Assembly: GCA_039933105.1 (NCBI GenBank)
Contig: JBDTOT010000001.1
Location: 1 to 64,000, forward strand
From: FEN-1219 sp039933105
GTDB lineage: Bacteria > Pseudomonadota > Gammaproteobacteria > Steroidobacterales > Rariloculaceae
Direction of reading: 5' to 3'
Length of the DNA: 64,000 nt
Shown: one piece after another, positions 49,760-58,760 of the stretch
Numbering within the stretch: the stretch's first letter is position 1
Layout: each line of letters begins with the position of its first letter
Position numbers and translations under genes: made by a program
The notes under the pieces: generated by a model
Told to the model about the DNA's origin: nothing
Databases searched by the model: none
The model's input: the letters and a program-made list of their open reading frames with translations, nothing else

Positions 49760-51688
49760 ATGCATCGTCGCATCGCGCGGCTCGCGCCGCTGCTCGGCTT
49801 CGCGTCATTGGTGTTTCACGCGGCACACGCGCAGGACGCGAGGCAGTGGGGTTACTACTCCGGCGACAAAGCTACGACGCGCTACTCGCCGCTCGCGCAA
49901 ATCGACCGCACGAACGTTCAGAACCTTAAAGTAGCGTGGCGACATCCGCATGCCGATCCCGCGATCGTCGCGAAAGACCCCGACCTGACGTTCTCGAATC
50001 GTTACATGGCGACGCCGATCTATGTCGACGGGCTGCTCTACGTGCCGAATGCGTTCGGTCTCGTCGAGGCGCTCGATCCGAAGTCGGGCAAGATCGCGTG
50101 GACGCAGAAGCCGCTGATCGAAGGACCCGAAGGCCTGCCCGCGCTGATGATCAGCAAAGGCGTCGCGTACTGGGGCCGCGGCAACGACGCGCGAATTCTC
50201 ACCGTGCGCCAGCAACACCTGTTCGCGCTAAACCCGAAGACGGGCGCGCCCATCGCAGGCTTCGGCGACGGCGGCAAGGTCAATCTCTCGACGGAGCAAT
50301 TTCGCTACAAGTGGGCCGGCGTGCCGGTGGTCGCGGGCGACGTCGTGCTCGTCGGCGAGTCCATGCTCGAGCAGGACGCGGCGGTATACAAGGATGGGCC
50401 GTCCGGGCTCGTTCGCGCATTCGACGTGCGCACCGGCAAGCCGCGCTGGAGCTTCAGCCCGATTCCCCGCGAAGGGGCCGATCCGGCAGCCGCCACCTGG
50501 AAGGACGACGCCTGGAAGTACTCCGGCGCGGGTAACACATGGTCGACGTTCAGCGTCGACGAGGCGCTTGGACGTGTCTACGTGCCGACCAGCGGCGGCA
50601 CGAACGACATGTACGGCGGCGCTCGCCTCGGCGACAACCTGTACACGAGCTCCGTCGTCGCGCTCGACATGCGGACAGGCCAGCGACTCTGGCACTTCCA
50701 GACCGTGCATCACGACCTGTTCGACTACGACCTGCCCGCCGCGCCGATCCTCGTCGACATCAAAGTCGACGGCAAGCAGGTCAAGGCGCTCGCGCAGGTG
50801 ACGAAGCAGGGCTTCCTATTCGTGCTCGACCGCGTGACGGGCAAACCCGTGTGGCCGATCGAAGAGCGGCCCGCGCCGAAGTCGACGGTGCCCGGCGAGT
50901 CCACGTCGCCCACGCAACCGGTGCCGACGAAACCGGGGCCGTACGAAAGTCAGAGTCTCACGACGAACGACCTCATCGACTTCACGCCCGAGCTTCGCGC
51001 TCAGGCGCTCGAGATCGTGAAGCGCTACATCACGGGTCCGATGTTCACGCCGCCCTCGGTCATCGGCAAAGGACAGAACGAGACGCTCGGCACGATCCAG
51101 GTGCCCGGTGCTTCGGGCGGTGCCAACTGGAACGGCGGCGCCTTCGATCCGGAGACCGGCATGCTGTACGTCGGTTCGCGCTCCGTTGCCTTCGTCGCAG
51201 ACCTGTTCGCCCCCGATCCCGCGCGCTCGGATCTACGCTACCGCGCGGGCATGCGCGAGATGATGAATGGCCCGCAGGGCTTACCGCTGATGAAGCCGCC
51301 GTATGGCCGGATCACGGCGTACAACCTGAACAAAGGCGACATCGCATGGGTGGTTCCGAACGCGGACGGCCCCCGTAATCATCCGGCGCTGAAGGGCTTG
51401 AACCTGCCGCCGCTCGGCGACCCGACGCCGTCCGCCGTGATCGTCACGAAGACCCTGCTGTTCATGACGCAGGCGGACAAGAGCACCCCGCGCTCGCCGG
51501 CGAACGTCGGCGGCACGAAGTTCCGTGCGCTCGACAAGGCAACAGGCGCCACGCTCTCGGAGATCGATCTCGGCGTGGGCCAGAACAACACGCCGATGAC
51601 GTTCATGCACGAGGGCAAGCAGTACGTCGTCGTATCCATCGGCAGCACGGATCACCCGGCCGAGCTGATCGCGCTCGCGCTTCCCTAA
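49760..51688 (+). CDS. PQQ-dependent (quinoprotein) dehydrogenase
   Basis: This 642-residue periplasmic eight-bladed beta-propeller has a signal peptide of about 24 residues. The mature start WGYYSGDKATTRYSPLAQID is typical of PQQ dehydrogenases, as are repeated W-motif blades (VVALDMRTGQRLWHFQTVHH and GNDMYGG-like residues) and the FLFVLDRVTGKPVWPIEERP segment. There is no haem motif, so it is not a quinohaemoprotein. By sequence it is closer to soluble or membrane glucose/alcohol dehydrogenase relatives than to methanol dehydrogenase, but the substrate is unknown. It is co-transcribed with the secreted VOC gene, and its 3' end overlaps the double uvrA by 4 bases. Confidence 0.87.
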   Translation: MHRRIARLAPLLGFASLVFHAAHAQDARQWGYYSGDKATTRYSPLAQIDRTNVQNLKVAWRHPHADPAIVAKDPDLTFSNRYMATPIYVDGLLYVPNAFGLVEALDPKSGKIAWTQKPLIEGPEGLPALMISKGVAYWGRGNDARILTVRQQHLFALNPKTGAPIAGFGDGGKVNLSTEQFRYKWAGVPVVAGDVVLVGESMLEQDAAVYKDGPSGLVRAFDVRTGKPRWSFSPIPREGADPAAATWKDDAWKYSGAGNTWSTFSVDEALGRVYVPTSGGTNDMYGGARLGDNLYTSSVVALDMRTGQRLWHFQTVHHDLFDYDLPAAPILVDIKVDGKQVKALAQVTKQGFLFVLDRVTGKPVWPIEERPAPKSTVPGESTSPTQPVPTKPGPYESQSLTTNDLIDFTPELRAQALEIVKRYITGPMFTPPSVIGKGQNETLGTIQVPGASGGANWNGGAFDPETGMLYVGSRSVAFVADLFAPDPARSDLRYRAGMREMMNGPQGLPLMKPPYGRITAYNLNKGDIAWVVPNADGPRNHPALKGLNLPPLGDPTPSAVIVTKTLLFMTQADKSTPRSPANVGGTKFRALDKATGATLSEIDLGVGQNNTPMTFMHEGKQYVVVSIGSTDHPAELIALALP

Positions 51689-54600
51689 GGGCGCTCGCGG
51701 CTCGCGAAGAACGCTGCGAGCGCCTTCGCGGTGTGCGATTTGGCCGTGCGTTTCACGAGCTGCTCGGGCGTGCCCTGCGCCACGATCTTGCCGCCGCCCC
51801 CACCGCCCTCGGGCCCGAGATCCACGATCCAGTCGGCCTCGGCCATGACGTCGAGATTGTGCTCGATCACGATGACGCTGTTGCCGGAATCGACCAGCCG
51901 GTGCAGCACGCGCGTGAGCTTCTCGACATCGGCGATGTGCAAACCGATCGTCGGCTCGTCGAGCACATACAACGTCGATTCGCTCGCGCGTGCGCGCAGG
52001 TGCTCGGGCCGCACCTTCGCGAGCTCGGTCACCAGCTTCACGCGTTGGGCTTCGCCGCCGGAAAGCGTGGGGCTCTGCTGGCCGAGCGTGAGGTAGCCCA
52101 ACCCCACGTCACGCAGCAACTCGAGCGTGTGATGAATCTTCGGATGCGCCGCGAAAAAGCCTACCGCCTCGTCGACGGTCATCATGAGGACATCACCGAC
52201 GCTCTTACCGCGAAACTCGATCGCGAGCGTTTCGCTGTTGAAGCGCTTGCCACGGCAACGTTCACAGGTCACGCGCACGTCGGGCAGGAAGCTCATCTCT
52301 ATTTTTTTCAGTCCCTGCCCTTCGCAGCCTTCGCAGCGTCCGTTGCCGGCGTTGAACGAGAACCGGTTCGCCTCGTAACCGCGCAGGCGCGCCTCGGTCG
52401 TCTGCGCGTAGAGCTTGCGCACTTCGTCCCAGATACCCACGTAGGTGGCCGGGCACGAGCGCGGTGTCTTGCCGATCGGCGTCTGATCGACTTCGAGCAC
52501 GCGGCCGACGCCCTGCCACCCGGTGAGGCTCTTCACGTTCGCGACCGCGGCCGGCTTGCCGCGCCGCGCGGCCACGAGCCGCGCGAGATTTTCGTGTAGC
52601 ACGTCGCGCACGAGCGTGCTCTTGCCGCTGCCGCTTACCCCCGTCACGCACACGAAGCGCTTCAGCGGCAACGCCACGTCGAGCTTCTTCAAATTGTGCC
52701 GCGACACGCCGGTCAGCGTGAGCCACTCGACTCCGGCTGCACCGTTGGCCTTGGTTTTAGCGCGCCTTGCTGGCGCCGACACCGCGCGCCGCTTCTGCAG
52801 CGGATGCCGTGGCGGCGACGCAAGCATGCGCCCCGTGATCGAACGTTCGCTCGCGAGCAGATCGGCCAATGAGCCATTCACGATGACCTCGCCCCCGTTG
52901 CGGCCGGCGCCAGGGCCCAAGTCCACGACGTGCTCAGCGCGCCGGATCGTTTCCTCGTCGTGCTCGACGACGACGACCGTGTTGCCCTTGGCTGCGAGCT
53001 TCTCGATCGTGTCGAGCAGCAGGGCGTTGTCGCGCGGATGCAGGCCGATCGTCGGCTCGTCCAGGATGTAGCAGACTCCGCGCAAGTTCGAGCCGAGCTG
53101 CGCCGCGAGCCGAATGCGCTGAGCCTCGCCGCCCGAGAGCGTGGGCGCACCACGGTCGAGCGAGAGATATCCCAGGCCCACGAGGTCGAGAAAGCCGAGC
53201 CGGCCCGTGAGCTCGGGCAACACGTCGCGCGCGATCTCGCGTTCGCGTGCCGCGAGATTCAACTTCTCGAAATGCGCGAGCGATTCGACCACGGACCGCG
53301 CCGTGACGGCTGAAATGTTCTCCCCGTGGAACTGCACGGCGCGCGCCTCGGGCTTCAGGCGCTCTCCGTGACAGGCCTCGCACGTAGCGGGATCGGCGTC
53401 AGCTTCCGACCACCACGCCTCCTCGCCCGTGTGCTCGACTTCGAAACCGGCCAGCTGAACGCCCGTACCGAAACATGCGGGGCACCAACCGTAGCGCGAG
53501 TTGTACGAGAACAGCCGCGGATCGAGTGGCTCGAAGCTGCGCGCGCACTTGGGGCACGCGCGCTCGGTCGAATACAGCTCGCCCGCTGCGGGGCGCAGCT
53601 CCACTCCGCGCATCTTCGCAACGGCCTTCGCCGCCTTACGCGCCGGCCCCTCGGGTCCTGTGACTTCGACGACGCGCACCATGTTGCGGCCGAGATCGAG
53701 CGCCTGCGCGAGCGCGGTCATGAGCTCGCGACCGGCGGCCGGAGTGACCGTGAGCTCCACGACGGGCAACTCGATGTCGTGCTCCTTGAACCGGTCGAGC
53801 CGCGGCCATTTCTCGGTGGGCGTGGCCACGCCGTCCACGCGCAACGTCACATAGCCGCGCCCCGACGCCCACTCCGCGAGCTCGGTGTAGTAACCCTTGC
53901 GGCCGATCACGAGCGGCGACAGCAGCGCGATGCGCTTGTCGCGATAGCGTTGCATGATTTTGGCGTGGATCGACTCGACGCTCTGCGCGTCGATCGGCAC
54001 ACCGCAGTCGGGGCAGTGCTGTACGCCGAGCTTAACGAACAGCAGGCGCAGGAAGTGGTAAATCTCGGTCAGCGTCGCAACCGTGCTCTTGCGACCACCG
54101 CGGCTCGTGCGCTGCTCGATCGCGACGGTGGGTGGAATGCCGTAGACGGCGTCGACGTCTGCGCGGCCAGCCGGCTCGACGAACTGGCGCGCATACGCAT
54201 TCAGCGACTCCAAGTAGCGGCGCTGGCCTTCGGCGAACAAAATGTCGAACGCGACGGTGCTCTTGCCGCTGCCGCTGACGCCGGTCACTACCACGAACTT
54301 GTCCCTCGGAATCGTGAGATTGACGTCGCGCAGGTTGTGCTCTCGTGCGCCAATGATCTCGATCGCGTTTATCGCAGACGGAGTCGGGTGCGGCAGCGCC
54401 GACGTTGATGGCCCCGGGCGGGACACGCCGGAAATCGCATCCCTGCGGCTCGGCGGCGCACATCCCTGTGCGCCGACGGTCCCGCCCGGGGCCATCAACG
54501 TCGGCGCCGCCGCACCCGACTCCGCGGCGGCGGCATCGCGAATTTCCGGCGCGCCCAACCCGCGCGCGTCAGCGGTGGGGGTTGGAGACGGAGGCAGAGA

Positions 54601-57597
54601 CGTCGAGTGCTCCTCGCGAGACCGTCGGCGCACAGGGATGTGCGCCGCCGAGCCGGAGGGACCCGATTTCTGGCGTGTCTCGCGAGGAGTACTCGACGTC
54701 TCTGCCTCCGTCTCTGGCGCGAAGCCCCCGCGCGCGGCGTCGTAGTCAAGCAGTGCCACCCCGGTGTGGCTAGTGGCGCAGGCACGGATATCGTCGGGGG
54801 TGCCGATGGCGATGACGGAGCCGCCGGCGTCGCCGCCTTCGGGGCCTAAGTCGATGACCCAATCGGAGGCCGCGATGACGTCGAGGTTGTGCTCGATCAC
54901 GACGACGCTGTGCCCCGCCGCCACCAGGCGCTCGAGCGCGTTCACGAGCTTCTCGACGTCGGCGAAGTGCAAGCCCGTGGTCGGCTCGTCGAACAGATAC
55001 AGCGTCGGGCCCTTCGTGCCGGACTCGGCGAGCTCGCCCGCCAGCTTCAGGCGCTGCGCTTCCCCACCTGACAATGTCGGAACGGCCTGCCCCAGCGTCA
55101 GGTACTCGAGGCCCACGTCGACGAGCGGCTGCAGGCGCGCGCGAACGTCCTTGTGATCCGCGAAATACGCCAGCGCCTCGTCGACGGTCATGTCGAGCAC
55201 GTCCGCGATCGACTTCGATTCGCCGCCGTGCAGACGCAACTTCACGTCGAGTACTTCGTTGCGGTAGCGGCGGCCATTGCAGTCGGCACAGCGCAGGTAC
55301 ACGTCGCTCAGGAACTGCATCTCGACATGCTCGAAGCCGTTGCCCGAACACGTCGGGCAGCGGCCGTTGCCGCTGTTGAAGCTGAACGTGCCGGGCGTGT
55401 ACTTGCGCTCGCGCGCGAGGGGCTCCTTCACGAACAGTTGTCGGATCGGCTCTAGCACGCCGACGAAGCTCGCCGGATTGCTGCGCGTCGTGCGGCCGAT
55501 CGGCGACTGGTCGACGAGCACGGTGTCGGCGATCTCGCCTGCTCCGTCGATTGCACGATGAGCGCCCACGGCGTCCTTCGGCTTGCCGAGAGCGCTCAGC
55601 AGACCGTTGTAAAGCACATCCTGTACGAGCGTGGACTTGCCCGAGCCGCTGACGCCCGTGATTGCAACGAGCCGCCGCAGCGGAATCTCGACGTCGATGT
55701 CTTTCAGGTTGTGTTCGGCCGCACCGAGAATCGTGAGCCGTGCGTCGCTGCTCGTCGTCTTGCGCCGCGCGCGCGTTGCGCCGATACGCAGGTCACCGCG
55801 CAGATAGCGCGCGGTGAGCGTGTCACCGTGGGCCCGCAGCTCATCGCCGCTGCCGTTGAACACGACCGCCCCGCCGGCTCGCCCGGGTCCCGGGCCCATG
55901 TCGATGATGCGGTCGGCCGCGAGCATGACCTGAGCGTCGTGCTCGACGACCAGCAGCGTATTGCCCGCATCGCGCAGCCGAGTCAGCACGCCGACGACGC
56001 GACCGAGATCGCGAGCGTGCAGGCCGATGCTCGGCTCGTCGAGCACGAACAGCGTGTTCACGAGCGACGTGCCGAGCGCCGTCGTGAGGTTGATTCGCTG
56101 CACCTCGCCGCCGGACAGCGTGCGCGACTGCCGGTCCAGCGTGAGGTAGGCGAGGCCCACGTCGCCGAGGTAACGCAGGCGCGTCCGGATCTCGCCCAGC
56201 ACGAGCTCGGCCGCCTCGTCCAATGGCGGCGGCAACGTCAGACGTTCGAAGAACGCTAGCGCGCGCTCGACCGGCAACAGCATGAGGTCGTGGATCGTGA
56301 GCCCCGGCAGCGCGGCGAAGGCGGCCTCGGAGAGCGCGGGAAGGTGCCCGCGGAAACGGGCGTCGGGCGCAACCACGGTGCTTGCGTCGTCGAGCGTGCC
56401 GAGCCGCCACATCAGCGACTCCGGCTTCAGGCGCGCGCCGCCGCACGCCGCGCACGCGTCGTAGGAACGGTACCGCGACAGCAGCACGCGCACGTGCATC
56501 TTGTAGGCTTTCGACTCAAGCCACGCGAAGAACCGCGCGACGCCGTACCACTTGCGCTGCCGCCACGAGCCTTCGCCGCCGATGACCCACGCGCGCTGTT
56601 CCGGCGTGAGATCGCGCCACGGCACATCCACCGGCATGCCGCGCTGCTTCGCGAAGCGCATCAAGTCGTCCTGGCATTCTTTGTTCGACTTCGTCTGCCA
56701 CGGCTTGATGGCGCCGTCGGCCAGCGACTTTCCCTCATCCGGGATCACGAGTCGGTAGTCGATGCCGATCGTGCGGCCGAAGCCGCGGCATTGCTCGCAC
56801 GCGCCGACCGGCGAATTGAACGAGAAGCTGTTCGGCACGCAGCCGCCGTACGCGATGTCGCACGCCGCGCAGTGCCGATGCGCTGAAAACCTGAACGCTC
56901 GCGCCGGCTCGTCCGCGAGCCGCACGGTCACGTAGCCGCCGCCCACTTTCAGCGCCGTCTCGAGCGCCTCGATCAGCCGCGCGCGGTTGTCGGCGCTCCA
57001 GGCGAGCCGGTCCTGAATGACTTCGATCCGGGTCTTCGTGCGAGCGTGGATGCGCGTGTAGCCCTGGCGCGTCAGGAACGTCTCGATTTCCGCGGCGCTG
57101 AAGTTGTCGGGCACGATCACCGTGAACGTCACGAACACGCGCGCGGCCGCTCCGCCAACCGCGGGCTCACGAGTGAGCTCGGCGTGAATCGAGTCCGCAT
57201 CGTCACGGCGCACGGGGCGGCCGCAGTTGCGGCAATACAGCTGCGCCGCACGCGCGTACAACAGCTTCAGGTGATCGTTGAGCTCGGTCATCGTGCCGAC
57301 GGTCGAGCGCGACGTACGAACCGGGTTCGTCTGGTCGATCGCGATCGCCGGCGGGATGCCTTCGATGCGGTCGACCTGCGGCTTGTCCATGCGGTCGAGG
57401 AATTGCCGCGCGTACGGAGAGAACGTCTCGACGTAGCGGCGCTGACCCTCGGAGTAGACCGTATCGAACGCGAGCGACGACTTGCCGGAACCGCTGACGC
57501 CGGTTACGACGATCAGCTCATTCAACGGCAGGTCGAGGTCGACGCTCCGCAGATTGTTCTGCCGAGCGCCGCGGATGCGGATGAATTGGTCGGTCAT
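51685..57597 (-). CDS. uvrA: Tandem double UvrA (two UvrA modules in one polypeptide)
   Basis: The product has 1970 residues, twice the usual UvrA length (about 940). Module 1 (about 1-955) has Walker A at 33-40 and near 649, zinc cysteines from C122, and ABC signatures LSGGE near 492 and 844. Module 2 (about 1080-1970) has Walker A near 1105 and 1652, signatures near 1486 and 1844, and its own zinc fingers (for example CPACFGTG and CEACHGERL). Four ATPase sites therefore look intact. The linker (about 956-1079) is low-complexity and encoded by two palindromic repeats. Each UvrA normally dimerises; here one chain may form the dimer. A standard UvrA should exist elsewhere in the genome. Confidence 0.93.
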   Translation of the reverse strand: MTDQFIRIRGARQNNLRSVDLDLPLNELIVVTGVSGSGKSSLAFDTVYSEGQRRYVETFSPYARQFLDRMDKPQVDRIEGIPPAIAIDQTNPVRTSRSTVGTMTELNDHLKLLYARAAQLYCRNCGRPVRRDDADSIHAELTREPAVGGAAARVFVTFTVIVPDNFSAAEIETFLTRQGYTRIHARTKTRIEVIQDRLAWSADNRARLIEALETALKVGGGYVTVRLADEPARAFRFSAHRHCAACDIAYGGCVPNSFSFNSPVGACEQCRGFGRTIGIDYRLVIPDEGKSLADGAIKPWQTKSNKECQDDLMRFAKQRGMPVDVPWRDLTPEQRAWVIGGEGSWRQRKWYGVARFFAWLESKAYKMHVRVLLSRYRSYDACAACGGARLKPESLMWRLGTLDDASTVVAPDARFRGHLPALSEAAFAALPGLTIHDLMLLPVERALAFFERLTLPPPLDEAAELVLGEIRTRLRYLGDVGLAYLTLDRQSRTLSGGEVQRINLTTALGTSLVNTLFVLDEPSIGLHARDLGRVVGVLTRLRDAGNTLLVVEHDAQVMLAADRIIDMGPGPGRAGGAVVFNGSGDELRAHGDTLTARYLRGDLRIGATRARRKTTSSDARLTILGAAEHNLKDIDVEIPLRRLVAITGVSGSGKSTLVQDVLYNGLLSALGKPKDAVGAHRAIDGAGEIADTVLVDQSPIGRTTRSNPASFVGVLEPIRQLFVKEPLARERKYTPGTFSFNSGNGRCPTCSGNGFEHVEMQFLSDVYLRCADCNGRRYRNEVLDVKLRLHGGESKSIADVLDMTVDEALAYFADHKDVRARLQPLVDVGLEYLTLGQAVPTLSGGEAQRLKLAGELAESGTKGPTLYLFDEPTTGLHFADVEKLVNALERLVAAGHSVVVIEHNLDVIAASDWVIDLGPEGGDAGGSVIAIGTPDDIRACATSHTGVALLDYDAARGGFAPETEAETSSTPRETRQKSGPSGSAAHIPVRRRSREEHSTSLPPSPTPTADARGLGAPEIRDAAAAESGAAAPTLMAPGGTVGAQGCAPPSRRDAISGVSRPGPSTSALPHPTPSAINAIEIIGAREHNLRDVNLTIPRDKFVVVTGVSGSGKSTVAFDILFAEGQRRYLESLNAYARQFVEPAGRADVDAVYGIPPTVAIEQRTSRGGRKSTVATLTEIYHFLRLLFVKLGVQHCPDCGVPIDAQSVESIHAKIMQRYRDKRIALLSPLVIGRKGYYTELAEWASGRGYVTLRVDGVATPTEKWPRLDRFKEHDIELPVVELTVTPAAGRELMTALAQALDLGRNMVRVVEVTGPEGPARKAAKAVAKMRGVELRPAAGELYSTERACPKCARSFEPLDPRLFSYNSRYGWCPACFGTGVQLAGFEVEHTGEEAWWSEADADPATCEACHGERLKPEARAVQFHGENISAVTARSVVESLAHFEKLNLAAREREIARDVLPELTGRLGFLDLVGLGYLSLDRGAPTLSGGEAQRIRLAAQLGSNLRGVCYILDEPTIGLHPRDNALLLDTIEKLAAKGNTVVVVEHDEETIRRAEHVVDLGPGAGRNGGEVIVNGSLADLLASERSITGRMLASPPRHPLQKRRAVSAPARRAKTKANGAAGVEWLTLTGVSRHNLKKLDVALPLKRFVCVTGVSGSGKSTLVRDVLHENLARLVAARRGKPAAVANVKSLTGWQGVGRVLEVDQTPIGKTPRSCPATYVGIWDEVRKLYAQTTEARLRGYEANRFSFNAGNGRCEGCEGQGLKKIEMSFLPDVRVTCERCRGKRFNSETLAIEFRGKSVGDVLMMTVDEAVGFFAAHPKIHHTLELLRDVGLGYLTLGQQSPTLSGGEAQRVKLVTELAKVRPEHLRARASESTLYVLDEPTIGLHIADVEKLTRVLHRLVDSGNSVIVIEHNLDVMAEADWIVDLGPEGGGGGGKIVAQGTPEQLVKRTAKSHTAKALAAFFASRERP
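54380..54523. repeat. Long palindromic element A in the uvrA linker
   Basis: Left arm 54380-54423 and right arm 54480-54523 are inverted copies of 44 bp with one mismatch. Between them lies a 56-bp core (54424-54479) that includes GGCGGCGCACATCCCTGTGC. The core matches the inverted core of element B in 52 of 56 positions, while the arms do not match the arms of B. The whole element (144 bp) is read through without a stop in the uvrA frame. Confidence 0.9.
54585..54714. repeat. Long palindromic element B in the uvrA linker
   Basis: Left arm 54585-54621 and right arm 54678-54714 are inverted copies of 37 bp with one mismatch. The 56-bp core (54622-54677) includes GCACAGGGATGTGCGCCGCC and is the reverse complement of core A with four differences. 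The only similarity between the arms of A and B is the innermost six bases (GCGRGA / TCYCGC). It is 61 bp from element A and also open in the uvrA frame. Confidence 0.9.
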
Positions 57598-57722
57598 GGG
57601 AGAGCGTGCATTGTGCCGGAAAACGCGCGGGTCGGTGCAGGCGGCGCGCCGGTATCGCGAGACACCGGCAACGCGTTAGAGTGTGGGCACAGGTCCGCGA
57701 ATTCCAGGGTGGGGGATCGACC

Positions 57723-58754
57723 ATGACGAATGCTTCGCGCCGCACGGCGTTGCAGGGCGCAGCTGCGCTCGCAACCCTCGGACTCGCGCCGCGGATCCTA
57801 CGCGCACAGAACAACACCGCTGCCAAACCACCGGCCCCGGCCCAGAAAGGCGCGAAGCTCGTGATGCTAGGCACGCGCGGTGGCCCCGGCGTGGACCTCG
57901 GCCGCAGCGAAACGGCGTCCGCCGTCATCGTCGACGGCGTGCCGTATCTGCTCGACTGCGGCTACGGCACGTTGCGCGCGCTCGTGCAGTCCGGCATCGG
58001 CTTCCTGAACGTGGACACGCTGTTCTTCTCACACCTGCACAACGACCACACGGCCGATCTCGCGGCGTTGATGTCACACCAATGGACCACCAACAAGAAG
58101 ACGCCCACGAATATCTATGGGCCCTACGCCACGGCCTCCACCGTAGCCGGCGCGCTGCAATTCATGCGGGCCGACGTGGAGATCCGCATCGTCGACGAGG
58201 GCCGCACGGCGCTGCCGGAGACGTTGTTCTTCGGCCACGACGTAGTGGCTAGCGCCGACCCCTTGCGCGTGTTCGCGGACGACCGCGTGATCGTGCTGGC
58301 GGCGACCAACACGCACTTCCCCGAGCGCGCGGTCGCACGCATGCAGCACCGTTCGCTCGGCTACCGCTTCGAAACGGCGAACCGCACGATCGCGTTCTCG
58401 GGCGACACTGCCTATTCGGAGAATGTCGTGAAGCTCGCGCGCGGCGCCGACGTATTCGTCTGCGAGGTCATGGACCACGTCGTGTACCTGCAGCAGGTGG
58501 AACGCGCGAAGGCCGACGCGGCGGCCCGGAAAACCGAGAGCATTGCGCGGCACGTCTCGGAGACGCACTCGCCACCCGCGGACGTCGGCCGCATGGCGAG
58601 CGAGGCGAAGGTGAAGACCGTGGTGCTGAACCACCAGCTGCGCGGCGCACCTCCGTCCGGCGGCACGGCCTACGCGATCTCGGCCTTCATTGATGGCGTG
58701 CGCGAGAAGTTCGCCGGCGAAGTCATCGTCGGCGAAGACCAGCTCGTAATCTGA
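57723..58754 (+). CDS. Tat-exported metallo-beta-lactamase-fold hydrolase
   Basis: The product has 343 residues. A twin-arginine signal (SRRTALQGAAALATLG) spans about residues 5-28. The zinc motif HLHNDH supplies H104, H106, D108 and H109. Later ligands are in FSGDTAYSEN (Asp) and VLNHQLRG (His). The pattern TRGGPGVDLGRSETASAVIV and the spacing resemble RNase Z/arylsulfatase-like members of the family, so a small exported ester, phosphodiester or lactone substrate is plausible. ATG at 57723 follows a G-rich ribosome site. Divergent from uvrA across a 125-base gap. Confidence 0.85.
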   Translation: MTNASRRTALQGAAALATLGLAPRILRAQNNTAAKPPAPAQKGAKLVMLGTRGGPGVDLGRSETASAVIVDGVPYLLDCGYGTLRALVQSGIGFLNVDTLFFSHLHNDHTADLAALMSHQWTTNKKTPTNIYGPYATASTVAGALQFMRADVEIRIVDEGRTALPETLFFGHDVVASADPLRVFADDRVIVLAATNTHFPERAVARMQHRSLGYRFETANRTIAFSGDTAYSENVVKLARGADVFVCEVMDHVVYLQQVERAKADAAARKTESIARHVSETHSPPADVGRMASEAKVKTVVLNHQLRGAPPSGGTAYAISAFIDGVREKFAGEVIVGEDQLVI

Positions 58755-58760
58755 CGCCGC

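Noticed and set aside
51685..57597. Double uvrA as an assembly artefact joining two adjacent genes
   Set aside because: The frame is open throughout, including the linker with two complex palindromes, the halves are clearly different in sequence, and long UvrA proteins of this kind are known in other proteobacteria.
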